Positions 9,995 through 19,148 of a DNA stretch of 64,000 nt are shown here, piece by piece. Within the stretch, counting starts at the first letter, position 1; each line of letters opens with the position of its first letter. The notes beneath the pieces are model-generated. The model worked only from the letters and a program-made list of their open reading frames with translations. It did not search any database and had not been told where the DNA came from. The stretch spans positions 186,001 through 250,000 of the forward strand of contig NZ_FRDH01000005.1 of the NCBI RefSeq assembly GCF_900143205.1, given 5' to 3'. A program made the position numbers and the translations under genes. The DNA is from Butyrivibrio hungatei DSM 14810 (GTDB lineage Bacteria > Bacillota > Clostridia > Lachnospirales > Lachnospiraceae).

Positions 9995-10402
9995 ATGGCA
10001 TCTAAAACAGATACCGAAGTAATTATAGGCGGAAAAGTATTTACTCTTAGCGGATATGAGAGCGAGGAGTATCTTCAGAAGGTTGCTTCATATATTAACA
10101 ACAAGATATCCGAATACAACAAGATTGATGGTTTTAAGAGACAGCCTATTGATACACAGAATGTTCTTTTACAGCTTAACATTGCTGATGACTATTTTAA
10201 GTCCAAGAAGCAGATCGAGCTTATGGAAGAGCAGCTTTCCGAAAAAGAAAAAGAATTGTACGATATCAAGCATGAGCTTATTGCAACTCAGATGAAGCTT
10301 GAGAACACAGAGAAAAATAGTAAGTCACTCCAGACTAAGCTTGATGATTCATCTAAGAAGATCATTCAGCTTGAGACACAGGTCAAGAGTGCAAAGAAAT
10401 GA
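9995..10402 (+). CDS. zapA: Cell division protein ZapA
   Basis: Small FtsZ-ring stabiliser. The 135-residue protein has the ZapA N-terminal globular domain (TEVIIGGKVFTLSGYESEEY, about residues 7-60) and a long charged coiled coil from about residue 65 to the end, somewhat longer than in Bacillus. A CGAGGGGG ribosome site lies about 10 bases upstream. It sits 50 bases after ruvB, a common clostridial neighbourhood, and ends with its own terminator. Confidence 0.9.
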   Translation: MASKTDTEVIIGGKVFTLSGYESEEYLQKVASYINNKISEYNKIDGFKRQPIDTQNVLLQLNIADDYFKSKKQIELMEEQLSEKEKELYDIKHELIATQMKLENTEKNSKSLQTKLDDSSKKIIQLETQVKSAKK

Positions 10403-10409
10403 GACTTTG

Positions 10410-10434
10410 AGGGCTGTCTTTTGACAGCCTTTTT
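10410..10434 (+). terminator. Terminator after zapA
   Basis: GGCTGTC / GACAGCC arms with a TTTT loop, followed by five T. Confidence 0.9.
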
Positions 10435-10464
10435 CATTAGTTAGATATTTAGATAGGAATTATT

Positions 10465-12702
10465 ATGGTTGAATTACTTGCCCCTGCTGGGGGCTATGAA
10501 ACAATGGTGGGAGCATTTAATGCAGGTGCTGACGCTGTTTATCTTGGCGGTTCTAAATTTGGAGCCAGAGCCTATGCTGACAATTTTGACAAAGAGCAGG
10601 TTCTGGATGCCATTTCTTATGCCCATTTACATGGAAAAAAGATCTACATGACAGTTAATACGCTGGTTAAGGAAAGAGAGTATGGAGAAGTATACGACTT
10701 CATGCTTCCATTTGCTGAAAAGAAGCTTGATGGTGTTATTGTTCAGGATCTTGGCGTTATGAAGCTCATAAGAGATGAGTTTCCGAAAATAGAGCTTCAC
10801 GGCAGTACCCAGCAGACTGTTACTGGTGTATACGGAGCAAAGCTTTTAAAGGAACTTGGCTGCGTGAGAGTTGTTCCTGCAAGAGAGCTTAGCCTTTCTG
10901 AGATGAAGAGCATAAAGCAGAAAGCAGACATAGAAGTAGAAGCCTTTATTCATGGAGCAATGTGTTATTGCTATTCTGGAATGTGTTTATTTAGCAGTAT
11001 GGTCGGCACCAGAAGTGGCAATAGAGGTAGATGTGCTCAGCCTTGCAGACTTCCTTATCGCTCAGATCTTACTGGTAAAAATAAAGAGCAGTATCCACTT
11101 AGTCTTAAGGATATGTGCACAGTGGATCTGATTCCAGAGCTTATTGAGGCAGGCATTGATTCTTTTAAGATCGAAGGCAGAATGAAAAAGCCTGAGTACG
11201 CTGCAGGTGTAACTCATATTTATAGAAAGTATATTGACCTTTATTATAAGGAACCAGATAAAAAACATGAGATTTCCCGTGAAGATATGGAGATCTTAAG
11301 ATCGTTATATCTAAGAACAGAGATAAGTCAGGGTTATTACCACAAGCATAACGGCAAAGACATGGTGACACTGGCTTCTCCAGCCTATAACGGAACATCT
11401 GATGCGGTACTTGCTGATATCAAAGACAGATTTCTTGGGGGAGAGCTTAAGATCAAGTGTGATATTAACTGTAAGCTTTCACTTGATGAGGATATATATA
11501 TCACTATGTCTGCCTTTAAAGGAGCAGAGCGCATAGTTAAGGAGATCAGAGGTAGTAAGGTTCAGGCTGCATCGAAGCGGCCTATGGATAAAGAGAGCGT
11601 ATACAAGCAGCTTTCAAGACTTGGAAATACTCCTTTTGAAGCTGAGAATATTTCTATATCTATTGATGATAAAGGAAATGGTGCGGGAATATTTGTGCCT
11701 GTTAGTGAGTTAAATGAGCTCAGAAGAACTTTGTGTGAAGAGCTGGAGAAAGCTCTTTTAACAGATGAACATGTGGAAACAATCAAAAAAGACTATGGTA
11801 AGAGTCAGGCTAATGAAAAAGAAAGCCTTCCGGAGAATGTAAAGGGAGACGTGCATATACTTGTGACTACAAAGGATCAGCTTGAAGTGGCACTAAAAAA
11901 AGCTGATGAGTATAGCGATATTACAAGGATCTACGTTGACAGTAATCTATATCAGTCTCTTGGTAACACTCCTTCAAGTCGAGGCCGACTAGAGCTTATG
12001 GTGGCGCTTCCATATATGACAAGAACTGAGCAGTATGATGGAGTCTCTGAGATAGAGCGTATCTTAGATTCACTTGGAGATAAGGGATTTGATGGAGTAC
12101 TAGTCAGAAACCTTGAACAGCTTGGATTTTTACATGACAGAAAGTATTCTGGCAAAGTTATTCTTGATTATGGAATCTATATTTGGAATGGGCAGGCGGC
12201 TGAAATGCTTAAAGATCTGGCTTGTGAGGCATCGATTCCTTATGAACTTACATTCCATGAGGCTAAAGAGGTTTCTAAAAAGGTACGACAAAAGACAGGT
12301 CTTCCTGAAACCTATAATATTTATGGATACACACCTATGATGATAAGTGCCGGCTGTGTTAAGAAGACGCTTGGCACCTGTAGCGGTTTTCAGAATAAAC
12401 TGCATTCTGAGAAACTTTCAATTTATGACAGAATGGACAATGAGCTTAAGATCACTACTAATTGCCTTGATTGTTATAATATAATCTGGAATGCACATCC
12501 TACTTCTCTTCACAAGAAGCTTACAAACATACAGGATGCGGGATGCTTTGACCATTACAGAATAGATATGTCTGTTGAGAGTCAAAAAGAATGTGCAGAT
12601 ATCATCAGCTATTATCTTGATAGCTTAAAGAGTGAGAGTGTGTCTGACATTTTTGAAAATGCAGAATATACGACAGGACATTTTAAGCGCGGAGTAGAGT
12701 AA
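10465..12702 (+). CDS. Peptidase U32 family protein (RlhA/collagenase-like) with DUF3656 domain
   Basis: 745 residues. The N-terminal half (1-~300) is a U32 TIM-barrel-like domain: it opens ELLAPAGGYE and carries the family signature HGAMCYCYSGMCLFSS followed by GRCAQPCR, whose cysteines in related tRNA/rRNA hydroxylation proteins (TrhP, RlhA) hold an iron-sulfur cluster. The long C-terminal part (~380-740) resembles DUF3656-type extensions and holds further cysteines, including TTNCLDCYN. Although called peptidases, well-studied members modify tRNA or 23S rRNA, so RNA hydroxylation is the more likely job. The SEDS gene starts 4 bases after its stop. Confidence 0.88.
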   Translation: MVELLAPAGGYETMVGAFNAGADAVYLGGSKFGARAYADNFDKEQVLDAISYAHLHGKKIYMTVNTLVKEREYGEVYDFMLPFAEKKLDGVIVQDLGVMKLIRDEFPKIELHGSTQQTVTGVYGAKLLKELGCVRVVPARELSLSEMKSIKQKADIEVEAFIHGAMCYCYSGMCLFSSMVGTRSGNRGRCAQPCRLPYRSDLTGKNKEQYPLSLKDMCTVDLIPELIEAGIDSFKIEGRMKKPEYAAGVTHIYRKYIDLYYKEPDKKHEISREDMEILRSLYLRTEISQGYYHKHNGKDMVTLASPAYNGTSDAVLADIKDRFLGGELKIKCDINCKLSLDEDIYITMSAFKGAERIVKEIRGSKVQAASKRPMDKESVYKQLSRLGNTPFEAENISISIDDKGNGAGIFVPVSELNELRRTLCEELEKALLTDEHVETIKKDYGKSQANEKESLPENVKGDVHILVTTKDQLEVALKKADEYSDITRIYVDSNLYQSLGNTPSSRGRLELMVALPYMTRTEQYDGVSEIERILDSLGDKGFDGVLVRNLEQLGFLHDRKYSGKVILDYGIYIWNGQAAEMLKDLACEASIPYELTFHEAKEVSKKVRQKTGLPETYNIYGYTPMMISAGCVKKTLGTCSGFQNKLHSEKLSIYDRMDNELKITTNCLDCYNIIWNAHPTSLHKKLTNIQDAGCFDHYRIDMSVESQKECADIISYYLDSLKSESVSDIFENAEYTTGHFKRGVE

Positions 12703-12706
12703 ATAG

Positions 12707-14077
12707 ATGGAAGTTTATATTACTGAAATATCAAAATACGTCATTGCAGGACTTCTTTTTCTATATTCATTAGAGGCCTTCATGGCGTTTAGATTTAAGA
12801 ATGAAGAAAAGAGAAAATGGCTGTATGCCAGACAGATCATACTGATGTTTGCGGTTCAGATCGCATGTTTTGTGCAGATAATGGCTAGAACTGGTAAAGC
12901 AGTCTATCTGTTTTTCTTCGCATTTCAGATCATAATATTTGCTTCGGTGATAATGCTTTTTTATATCATTTATCCCGAAGGCAACAGGCTAATTATCAAC
13001 AATAGCTGCATGCTTCTTATGATAGGAATGATTATTTTAACAAGGCTTTCCTACGACAGAGCGGTGAGACAGTTCTTTATCATAGTTGCATCATTTGTTA
13101 TAGGTTTTTTTGTTCCAGAGATCATATTTAAGTTTGATTTTCTCAAGAAGTTTACTTGGATCTATGCGGCACTTGGCGTTACAGCAATTGGAGTGGTTCT
13201 TTTGCTTGGAGCTGTTACAAACGGTTCTAAGATCTCATACACGGTTGGCGGTGTTACCTTCCAACCATCCGAAGTAGTTAAGATACTTTTCCTTTTCTTT
13301 ATGGCAGGTGCGCTTTATTCCTCAGAAAATATATGGCAGCTCTTACTTACTTCATTTGTGGCATCTGTGCATGTTATCATTCTGGTCTTGTCAAAAGACC
13401 TTGGAAGTGCGCTTATTTTCTTTGTGATATACCTTGCCATGATCTATATCTCAACAGAGAATATAGGCTATCTTGCTATGGGACTTGGTTTTGCAACTCT
13501 TGCAAGTGCAGTGGCATACCAGCATTTTTCTCATGTTCAGGTGAGAGTACGAGCTTGGATGGATCCTTTCACTGATATCGAAGGCTCAGGCTATCAGGTA
13601 TCACAGTCTTTGTTCGGTATAAGCAGCGGCGGCTGGTTTGGCGTTGGTCTATATGGTGGCTCGCCTTCCTCGATACCATTTGTTGAGCAGGACTTTATCT
13701 TTTCAGCTATAGCAGAGGAACTTGGAGTTATATTTGCTGTAACAATGGCACTTATCTGCGTCAGCACCTTTATTGAGATCATGAGGATAGGATATTTTCT
13801 TCGTGACAAATACTACAGGCTTGTGGTATGCGGTATCGGAGTGGCTTATATTTTCCAGACTTTCTTAACTATTGGAGGTGGAGCTAAGTTCATTCCTTTA
13901 ACAGGTGTCACACTTCCTTTTGTTAGCTACGGTGGATCCTCTGTCCTTGTTACTATCATAATGATCATGATAGTTGAAGGAATCAGTATGATCAGGACCG
14001 ATGAAAAGAAAGAAGCAATAGAACGTATTAGAAGGCAAAGAGATAATGAGAGAAGAAAAGCTTCGCGGCGAGACTAA
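12707..14077 (+). CDS. SEDS peptidoglycan polymerase, FtsW/RodA/SpoVE family
   Basis: Glycosyltransferase that polymerises lipid II in partnership with a class B penicillin-binding protein. The 456-residue protein has about ten to twelve membrane helices. SEDS signatures include FQPSEVVKI, SKDLGSALIFF and the C-terminal PFVSYGGSS. An extended N-terminal helical region before the SEDS core is longer than in FtsW of Bacillus. The start codon follows the U32 stop by 4 bases, and the 3' end overlaps the next gene by 32 bases, which points to translational coupling with the transpeptidase. Whether it acts in division or elongation is not clear from sequence. Confidence 0.9.
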   Translation: MEVYITEISKYVIAGLLFLYSLEAFMAFRFKNEEKRKWLYARQIILMFAVQIACFVQIMARTGKAVYLFFFAFQIIIFASVIMLFYIIYPEGNRLIINNSCMLLMIGMIILTRLSYDRAVRQFFIIVASFVIGFFVPEIIFKFDFLKKFTWIYAALGVTAIGVVLLLGAVTNGSKISYTVGGVTFQPSEVVKILFLFFMAGALYSSENIWQLLLTSFVASVHVIILVLSKDLGSALIFFVIYLAMIYISTENIGYLAMGLGFATLASAVAYQHFSHVQVRVRAWMDPFTDIEGSGYQVSQSLFGISSGGWFGVGLYGGSPSSIPFVEQDFIFSAIAEELGVIFAVTMALICVSTFIEIMRIGYFLRDKYYRLVVCGIGVAYIFQTFLTIGGGAKFIPLTGVTLPFVSYGGSSVLVTIIMIMIVEGISMIRTDEKKEAIERIRRQRDNERRKASRRD

Positions 14078-15497
14078 AAAGAAAAAAAGAATCAGATCAT
14101 ATCCGATCATAGTATTATCAATCGTCTATTGTCTTTTGTTTGCATCAATGCTTGGATATATCTGTTATTACTCCTATACAAACAAGCAGGAGTTTATGAA
14201 TAACAAGTACAATACAAGACAGCAGATACTGACAGCCAAGAATAAAAGAGGCGACATACTATCTAGAGATGGTGAAGTCCTGGCAACTACAGAGCTTGAT
14301 GCTGAAGGCAAAGAAAAAAGAGAATATCCCTATGAAAAAGAGTTTGCTCATGTAGTAGGTTATTCAACAAATGGAAAGTCCGGAATAGAGGAGTTTGCCA
14401 ATTATTACCTAATAAACACAAGTATTGAGCTTTCTGAGAAGGCAGCGCTTGACAAAGCGGGTCAGAAGTACCCTGGTGACAACGTTATCACAACCCTTGA
14501 TACTCATCTTCAGGAAGTTGCTTACAATGCACTGGCTTCCAGAAAAGGCGCTATCATTGTAACTAATCCTAAAACAGGTGAGATCCTTGCTATGGTTTCC
14601 AAGCCAGACTTTGATCCTAATACAATAGCGACAGAGTGGGATAACATGTTAAAAGACACATCAGGAGACGCCAAGCTCCTAAATAGAGCAACTCAGGGGC
14701 TTTATCCACCTGGATCTACTTTTAAGATAGTAACTTCATTAGCGTATCTTACGGAGCATCCTACAGATTATACTCAGTACAGATTTAGCTGTAATGGTAA
14801 ATTTGCAAAGGGAAGTGATGTGATTTCATGTTATCATGGAGAAAATCATGGAAACCTTGATTTTTACGGTTCTTTTGCTGAATCCTGTAACTCTTCCTAC
14901 GCCAATATAGGTCTTTCTGTTAATCAAAAGACCTTTAATGATACCCTGGATAAGCTCATGTTTGGGCAGGACCTTCCTGTTGACTTTAGATATTCAAAGA
15001 GTAGTGCTGAATATACTGCAGGCATGTCAACAGCAGATGTGATGCAGCTATCTATTGGACAAGGAACAACAGCAGTTTCACCACTTCATATCAATATGAT
15101 CACATCAGCCATTGCTAATGATGGCGTGCTCATGAAACCTTATCTTATTTCTGAAGTTAAATGCGCCAATGGAAAAGTAGTAGATACATTCCAGGAAGAG
15201 AAGGTAAAGAGACTGATTTCTAGCGAAGAAGCAGGGATACTTAGAGATATGATGGAGCAGGTAGTTCTTAAGGGAACTGCCAGCAAATTAAAAGGCCTTT
15301 CCTACACAGCGGCAGGAAAGACCGGTTCAGCAGAGTTTAATTCAAATTCTGATTCACATGCATGGTTTACAGGCTATGCTCCAGCTGATGATCCTGAGAT
15401 ATGTGTCACTATCATAGTAGAGAACGCAGGAAGTGGTGGAAGCTACGCAGTTCCAATTGCAAAGAGAATATTCGATGCATACTTTGGAGTAGAATGA
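14046..15497 (+). CDS. Class B penicillin-binding protein (transpeptidase), PbpA-like
   Basis: One N-terminal membrane helix (about residues 20-42) precedes a short dimerisation region and a transpeptidase domain. Catalytic motifs are complete: S224-T-F-K227, S280-C-N282 and K425-T-G427. At 483 residues it matches the compact PbpA type that accompanies FtsW/RodA genes in actinobacteria and clostridia. It overlaps the SEDS gene by 32 bases, so the two are almost certainly a polymerase-transpeptidase pair. The stop codon abuts the convergent HD-GYP gene without any spacer. Confidence 0.92.
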   Translation: MREEKLRGETKKKKRIRSYPIIVLSIVYCLLFASMLGYICYYSYTNKQEFMNNKYNTRQQILTAKNKRGDILSRDGEVLATTELDAEGKEKREYPYEKEFAHVVGYSTNGKSGIEEFANYYLINTSIELSEKAALDKAGQKYPGDNVITTLDTHLQEVAYNALASRKGAIIVTNPKTGEILAMVSKPDFDPNTIATEWDNMLKDTSGDAKLLNRATQGLYPPGSTFKIVTSLAYLTEHPTDYTQYRFSCNGKFAKGSDVISCYHGENHGNLDFYGSFAESCNSSYANIGLSVNQKTFNDTLDKLMFGQDLPVDFRYSKSSAEYTAGMSTADVMQLSIGQGTTAVSPLHINMITSAIANDGVLMKPYLISEVKCANGKVVDTFQEEKVKRLISSEEAGILRDMMEQVVLKGTASKLKGLSYTAAGKTGSAEFNSNSDSHAWFTGYAPADDPEICVTIIVENAGSGGSYAVPIAKRIFDAYFGVE

Positions 15498-16559
15498 TCA
15501 GAATACTGATATGATAAACAGATCATTTCTGGTAGAAAGATCTATAAGTGAATCATCGTTCATTTTAATGAGAGGGCGTGAGAGCGCTCTTTCATTTATT
15601 AATATGATCTCACCAATCTTGCCGTTATTTAGCTGGACATTAAAGCCAAGCTGTGAGTTAGCAAGGTGAGACAGTATTGATTTAATGGATGCATAGTCGT
15701 ATTTGGTCAGACCTTCATTTTCATAGTTGGCTATGATCTGGAATGGGTGTAGCTTTTGTCTGTAGGCTCTTGGTGAAGTCATAGCTTCGTAGGTGTCAAT
15801 GATAGCTATATATTTAGCAAATCTGTCTATTTCTTGATCCTTAAGAGCTTTTGGGTAACCAGTGCCATCACATCTTTCGTGGTGCTGAAGAGTGGCATTT
15901 AATACATGCTCATCAAATCCTCCTAATGAAGCAAGAAAATCGTGTCCTATAGTAGTGTGCTGCATAACAAGCCTATATTCTTCAGAGGTGAGCTTTTCTG
16001 GCTTCCACAAAATAGAATATGGAATACTGAGCTTACCAATGTCGTAAACAAAAGCGCAGTATATGAGAAGGTCTATATCTTTATTTGAAAGACCAAGCCA
16101 TGTTCCAAACACGCTGGCAATAAGTGCTGAGTTCAGGCAGTGAGCATAGATAAGATCATCTTCACTTGGAAGCATGTTGTAAAGGTAATCCAAAAGGAGC
16201 TCACCACTTTTGGCGCATACTATGATATTTCTGTAAACCTCCATCAGCTGACCCATGTTGATAGGCTGTCTGTTGTTTACAGATGTAAGCGTAAGATTTT
16301 TGAATACAGGGAAATAAATATTATAGGTGGACTCAAATTTCTTGAAACCTTCACTCTGTCTGACTTTCTCAAAGTGAGTAGTGATAAAATCTGATTCTTC
16401 CTTGATCTGAATTACCATTATAGAATGTCTGGCAAGTTTTTTGATGATGTTTTCTGTTATTTTAGTATTGGCAGAAACAATGATCTCATTTTTGTAATTA
16501 AGAATATCTTCCGCGGTGATCATACCGGGCTTTAATTCCATTCTAGCGACTGCTTTCAT
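15498..16559 (-). CDS. HD-GYP domain protein with HD histidine replaced by tyrosine
   Basis: 353 residues. HD-GYP domains hydrolyse cyclic di-GMP using a two- or three-iron centre. The GYP signature HHERCDGTGYP and the upstream H in VMQHTTIGH are intact, but the metal-binding HD pair reads Y172-D173 (CAFVYDIGKL). The codon is TAC on the coding strand. An N-terminal ~100-residue region and a C-terminal segment (NGKIGEIILIN...LSRP) are shared with the second HD-GYP gene at 36802, which keeps HDIGK, so the two are paralogues. This copy may be a c-di-GMP sensor or scaffold rather than an enzyme. No GGDEF domain is near. Sure of the family, unsure of activity. Confidence 0.9.
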   Translation of the reverse strand: MKAVARMELKPGMITAEDILNYKNEIIVSANTKITENIIKKLARHSIMVIQIKEESDFITTHFEKVRQSEGFKKFESTYNIYFPVFKNLTLTSVNNRQPINMGQLMEVYRNIIVCAKSGELLLDYLYNMLPSEDDLIYAHCLNSALIASVFGTWLGLSNKDIDLLIYCAFVYDIGKLSIPYSILWKPEKLTSEEYRLVMQHTTIGHDFLASLGGFDEHVLNATLQHHERCDGTGYPKALKDQEIDRFAKYIAIIDTYEAMTSPRAYRQKLHPFQIIANYENEGLTKYDYASIKSILSHLANSQLGFNVQLNNGKIGEIILINERALSRPLIKMNDDSLIDLSTRNDLFIISVF

Positions 16560-16666
16560 TTAGTTCTCCATATCATTCCGTCATGTGATATACTTATCAT
16601 GGATTTATTCTAATATAAAATCCTTGTTTTGGATAGATTTTCTGCACATGGGAGACATATATTTTT

Positions 16667-16993
16667 ATGAAAAAAAGAGGATTTTGTATTTTTTACAAAA
16701 ATCTTTACTGGGGAAGTTCATTAAAAAAACATTCTCTTATAAAATGGCGGCTTGTACACGGAAGAGGACAGTTTAATATCTTCTGCATCACAAGATCTAT
16801 GAATGACAGAGACCAGCTTGATATCATTCACTGTGCCTTTTTAAAACAGTCTTATTATCTTGAGCATCCGGTTATGATATATGGCGTTGCCAAAAGCTAT
16901 GATGAAGCGCTAGAACTTGTAGTAAAGATATCTGATGAGGCAATTCAGAATGGATATGAAGGCAGGCTACTGGCGTATCTTGACAGAGAATAA
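16667..16993 (+). CDS. Small conserved hypothetical protein
   Basis: 108 residues, no membrane segment, slightly basic. I do not recognise a named family. It begins with a basic stretch (KKRGFCIFYKN), then a core with HGRGQFNIFCI and a helical C terminus (DEALELVVKISDEAIQNGYEGRLLAYL). GGAGA at 16651-16655 supports the ATG at 16667. It is divergent from the HD-GYP gene and lies 11 bases before the DUF2953 gene, so it probably opens the 16.7-19.0 kb operon with DUF2953, GerW and the J-domain protein. Confidence 0.7.
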   Translation: MKKRGFCIFYKNLYWGSSLKKHSLIKWRLVHGRGQFNIFCITRSMNDRDQLDIIHCAFLKQSYYLEHPVMIYGVAKSYDEALELVVKISDEAIQNGYEGRLLAYLDRE

Positions 16994-17004
16994 CGGAGTA
17001 ACAT

Positions 17005-18006
17005 ATGTTGGCGGGAATTCTTACAGTATTAAAGATAATTGGCATAGTATTACTTGTGATATTAGTACTACTTATTGCCATTATCCTATTGGTTTTATTT
17101 GTACCACTTAGATACAAACTGGATATTGATATACCTCGAACCGAGTTGCAAAGCGGCTTTGACATGGAAAAGATGTTCCTAAACGCCAGAATTACCTGGC
17201 TTTTGCATTTTATAAATGCCGGGATCACGTATCCCAAGCAAAAAGAGTTTGAAGTGAAAATTTTTGGGATCCAAGTGTTTCCAGGAAAAGTAAAAAAGAC
17301 CTCTCAAAAGACCGATAAAGATATTGAGGACAAGCCATCTGAGGGTGTCATCGAAATGAGTAACATGGAAGAAAAACCCAAGGAAGAGGAGCATGAAGAA
17401 CCTCAAAATGAGGAAGCTTTACAGGAACAAGATATAGAGGCATCTGAAAGCGCTGAATCAGAGCAGTCAGACGAGGCTCATGAAGCAAAAGAAGAGACCA
17501 CATCTGACGATGTGGATGGTGATGATTCCAAAAGCTTTCTGGATGTTATCTGGAAGGTCATAGATCTTGTGAAAAAACTTATCGAAACGCCACAAAATGT
17601 GTTTTCGAAAATACAATATACAATATCTAGAGTTTGTGGTAAGATAGATATGATCAAAACCACGCTTGAAAATGATATATTTAAAAGAGCATATGCCCTT
17701 GTAAAAGGCAAAATCATAAAGCTTGTCAAGATGATCCTACCTGACAAAACAGATATAAGGATCACACTTGGAACAGGGGATCCTGCTCAGACAGCAGAGG
17801 TTATGGCAGCCTATGGAGCACTTTATCCAGTGCTTGCAGGTAAGGTTTATATGGACCCTGTTTTTGAAGAGAGTGTTATTGAACTTAAGGCTCATCTAAA
17901 GGGCCATGTAACATGCTTTACAGTAGTGTATTGTGTAGCTGTTTGCTATTTTAATAAAGATGTGAAAAAAGTGATCAGGAGATTCAAGAAGATCATGAAA
18001 TCCTGA
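17005..18006 (+). CDS. DUF2953 domain membrane protein (YtfI-like)
   Basis: 333 residues. A strong membrane helix at about residues 8-33 is followed by FVPLRYKLDID and a beta-rich stretch. A glutamate-rich, low-complexity linker covers about residues 105-180, and the DUF2953 C-terminal region includes DIRITLGTGDPAQTAEVMAAYGALYP. In Bacillus the relative ytfI stands next to ytfJ (gerW), and here too gerW follows after 16 bases. Function is unknown; the conserved pairing suggests work on the same envelope process as GerW. Confidence 0.85.
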   Translation: MLAGILTVLKIIGIVLLVILVLLIAIILLVLFVPLRYKLDIDIPRTELQSGFDMEKMFLNARITWLLHFINAGITYPKQKEFEVKIFGIQVFPGKVKKTSQKTDKDIEDKPSEGVIEMSNMEEKPKEEEHEEPQNEEALQEQDIEASESAESEQSDEAHEAKEETTSDDVDGDDSKSFLDVIWKVIDLVKKLIETPQNVFSKIQYTISRVCGKIDMIKTTLENDIFKRAYALVKGKIIKLVKMILPDKTDIRITLGTGDPAQTAEVMAAYGALYPVLAGKVYMDPVFEESVIELKAHLKGHVTCFTVVYCVAVCYFNKDVKKVIRRFKKIMKS

Positions 18007-18022
18007 TAAGCTGGAGGGTAAT

Positions 18023-18415
18023 ATGGCAGAATCAAATTTTAGTGGTGTTGTTGAATCCCTTTTAAAGGGAATGAATTCTATACTTGCAACAAAGACAGTA
18101 GTTGGAGAGGCAACTCAGGTAGGAGATACTATCATTCTTCCTCTTGTAGATGTTTCTTTTGGTGTAGGAGCTGGTTCAACAAATGCAGATAAAAAGGATG
18201 GTGGCGCAGGCGGATTTGGTGCAAAGATGTCTCCCAGCGCAGTCCTTGTTATAAAGAACGGATCTACCAAGCTAGTTAATATCAAAAACCAGGATGCAGT
18301 AACAAAGGTTTTAGATCTCGTACCTGATATTGTGGATCGTTTTTCAAAAAAAGAAGAAATCATGGATGACAAATCAGCAGTAGATATTGCTTTTCCGGAG
18401 AATGAGGAAAAGTAA
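18023..18415 (+). CDS. gerW: GerW family protein (YtfJ)
   Basis: 130 residues with the GerW family pattern: VVGEATQVGDTIILPLVDVSFGVGAG, a glycine-rich loop (GGAGGFGAKMSPSAVLVI), and a C-terminal acidic tail. In Bacillus, YtfJ is a sporulation-stage protein required for normal germination. Here it lies in an operon with a DUF2953 protein, as in spore formers. Sporulation capacity of this organism cannot be judged from the window, and many non-sporulating Firmicutes keep the pair, so a general envelope role is possible. Confidence 0.9.
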   Translation: MAESNFSGVVESLLKGMNSILATKTVVGEATQVGDTIILPLVDVSFGVGAGSTNADKKDGGAGGFGAKMSPSAVLVIKNGSTKLVNIKNQDAVTKVLDLVPDIVDRFSKKEEIMDDKSAVDIAFPENEEK

Positions 18416-18438
18416 TCCAGAAAGGCAGGGGTACCTTT

Positions 18439-18975
18439 ATGGACGAGAGAAGAAATCTTGAAGAAATTATCTTAAACGGCAGTAAAGATGAGCTTGCTGA
18501 GTTAAGAGTATGGCTTTTTAAGGAAAGTGTTCGCTTAGAGAATCATGAAAGTGCTCTTTCAGAACGTTATGCTAAGTTAGAAGCTGATGAGATAGCTTTT
18601 AAGGAAAAGATGGATGCGGCTGAAAGAAAGCTTGAAAACGCGCAGAAAAAATTAAATAATGACAAAGCTTTGTTTGAGCAGAGGCTCAAAATACTCAATA
18701 ATGGCTTTGATGAACTTAACAATGACAGAAGGAGACTTGAGACAGAATATTGCAGACTTGAACGTGAGAAAGTCTATCAGAGAGAAAATGAGTATGACGC
18801 CCTTGATCTGCTCTTTAGAGGTGCCAATACACCACTTACACTCAAGAAGAGATACAAGGATCTTATGAAGATGTTCCATCCTGATAACATAAGTGGAGAC
18901 CATGATATGGTTCAGCTTATCAACCAGGAATATAGTGCACTTTGCAGACAGTATGATATGAGTGCTACCAACTAA
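18439..18975 (+). CDS. Coiled-coil protein with C-terminal J domain
   Basis: 178 residues. The first ~115 residues are highly charged and predicted coiled coil (ESALSERYAKLEADEI onward). The last ~55 residues resemble a J domain: KKRYKDLMKMFHPDNISGD contains the HPD tripeptide that stimulates DnaK, then a third helix (VQLINQEYSALCRQY). It is not DnaJ, since it lacks zinc and peptide-binding regions. It lies 23 bases after gerW, probably the last gene of that operon. It may recruit DnaK to a specific partner through the coiled coil; that is inference. Confidence 0.75.
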   Translation: MDERRNLEEIILNGSKDELAELRVWLFKESVRLENHESALSERYAKLEADEIAFKEKMDAAERKLENAQKKLNNDKALFEQRLKILNNGFDELNNDRRRLETEYCRLEREKVYQRENEYDALDLLFRGANTPLTLKKRYKDLMKMFHPDNISGDHDMVQLINQEYSALCRQYDMSATN

Positions 18976-19036
18976 TAATGGACTAGTCTAGGGGGAAGCT
19001 TTTTTTTGACATAAAAAAATATTTATGATAAATTAA

Positions 19037-19069
19037 ACAAGTCATTGCTCTTTCTGAGTAATGACTTGT
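19037..19069 (+). other. Hairpin in the recA upstream region
   Basis: Fourteen-base arms (ACAAGTCATTGCTC / GAGTAATGACTTGT, one G-U pair) with a 5-base loop. No T tract follows, so this is not an ordinary terminator. A weak promoter-like pair, TTGACA (19006-19011) and TAAATT (19029-19034, 17-base spacer), lies just before it, so it could sit at the 5' end of a longer recA transcript or form part of a small RNA. Confidence 0.5.
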
Positions 19070-19148
19070 GTGTGTTCTACGGGGATTCTTTGATTCTTAC
19101 AGTGATTCTGCTGAAGATTTCAAAAGTAAAAAAATCAAAAAATATTTA

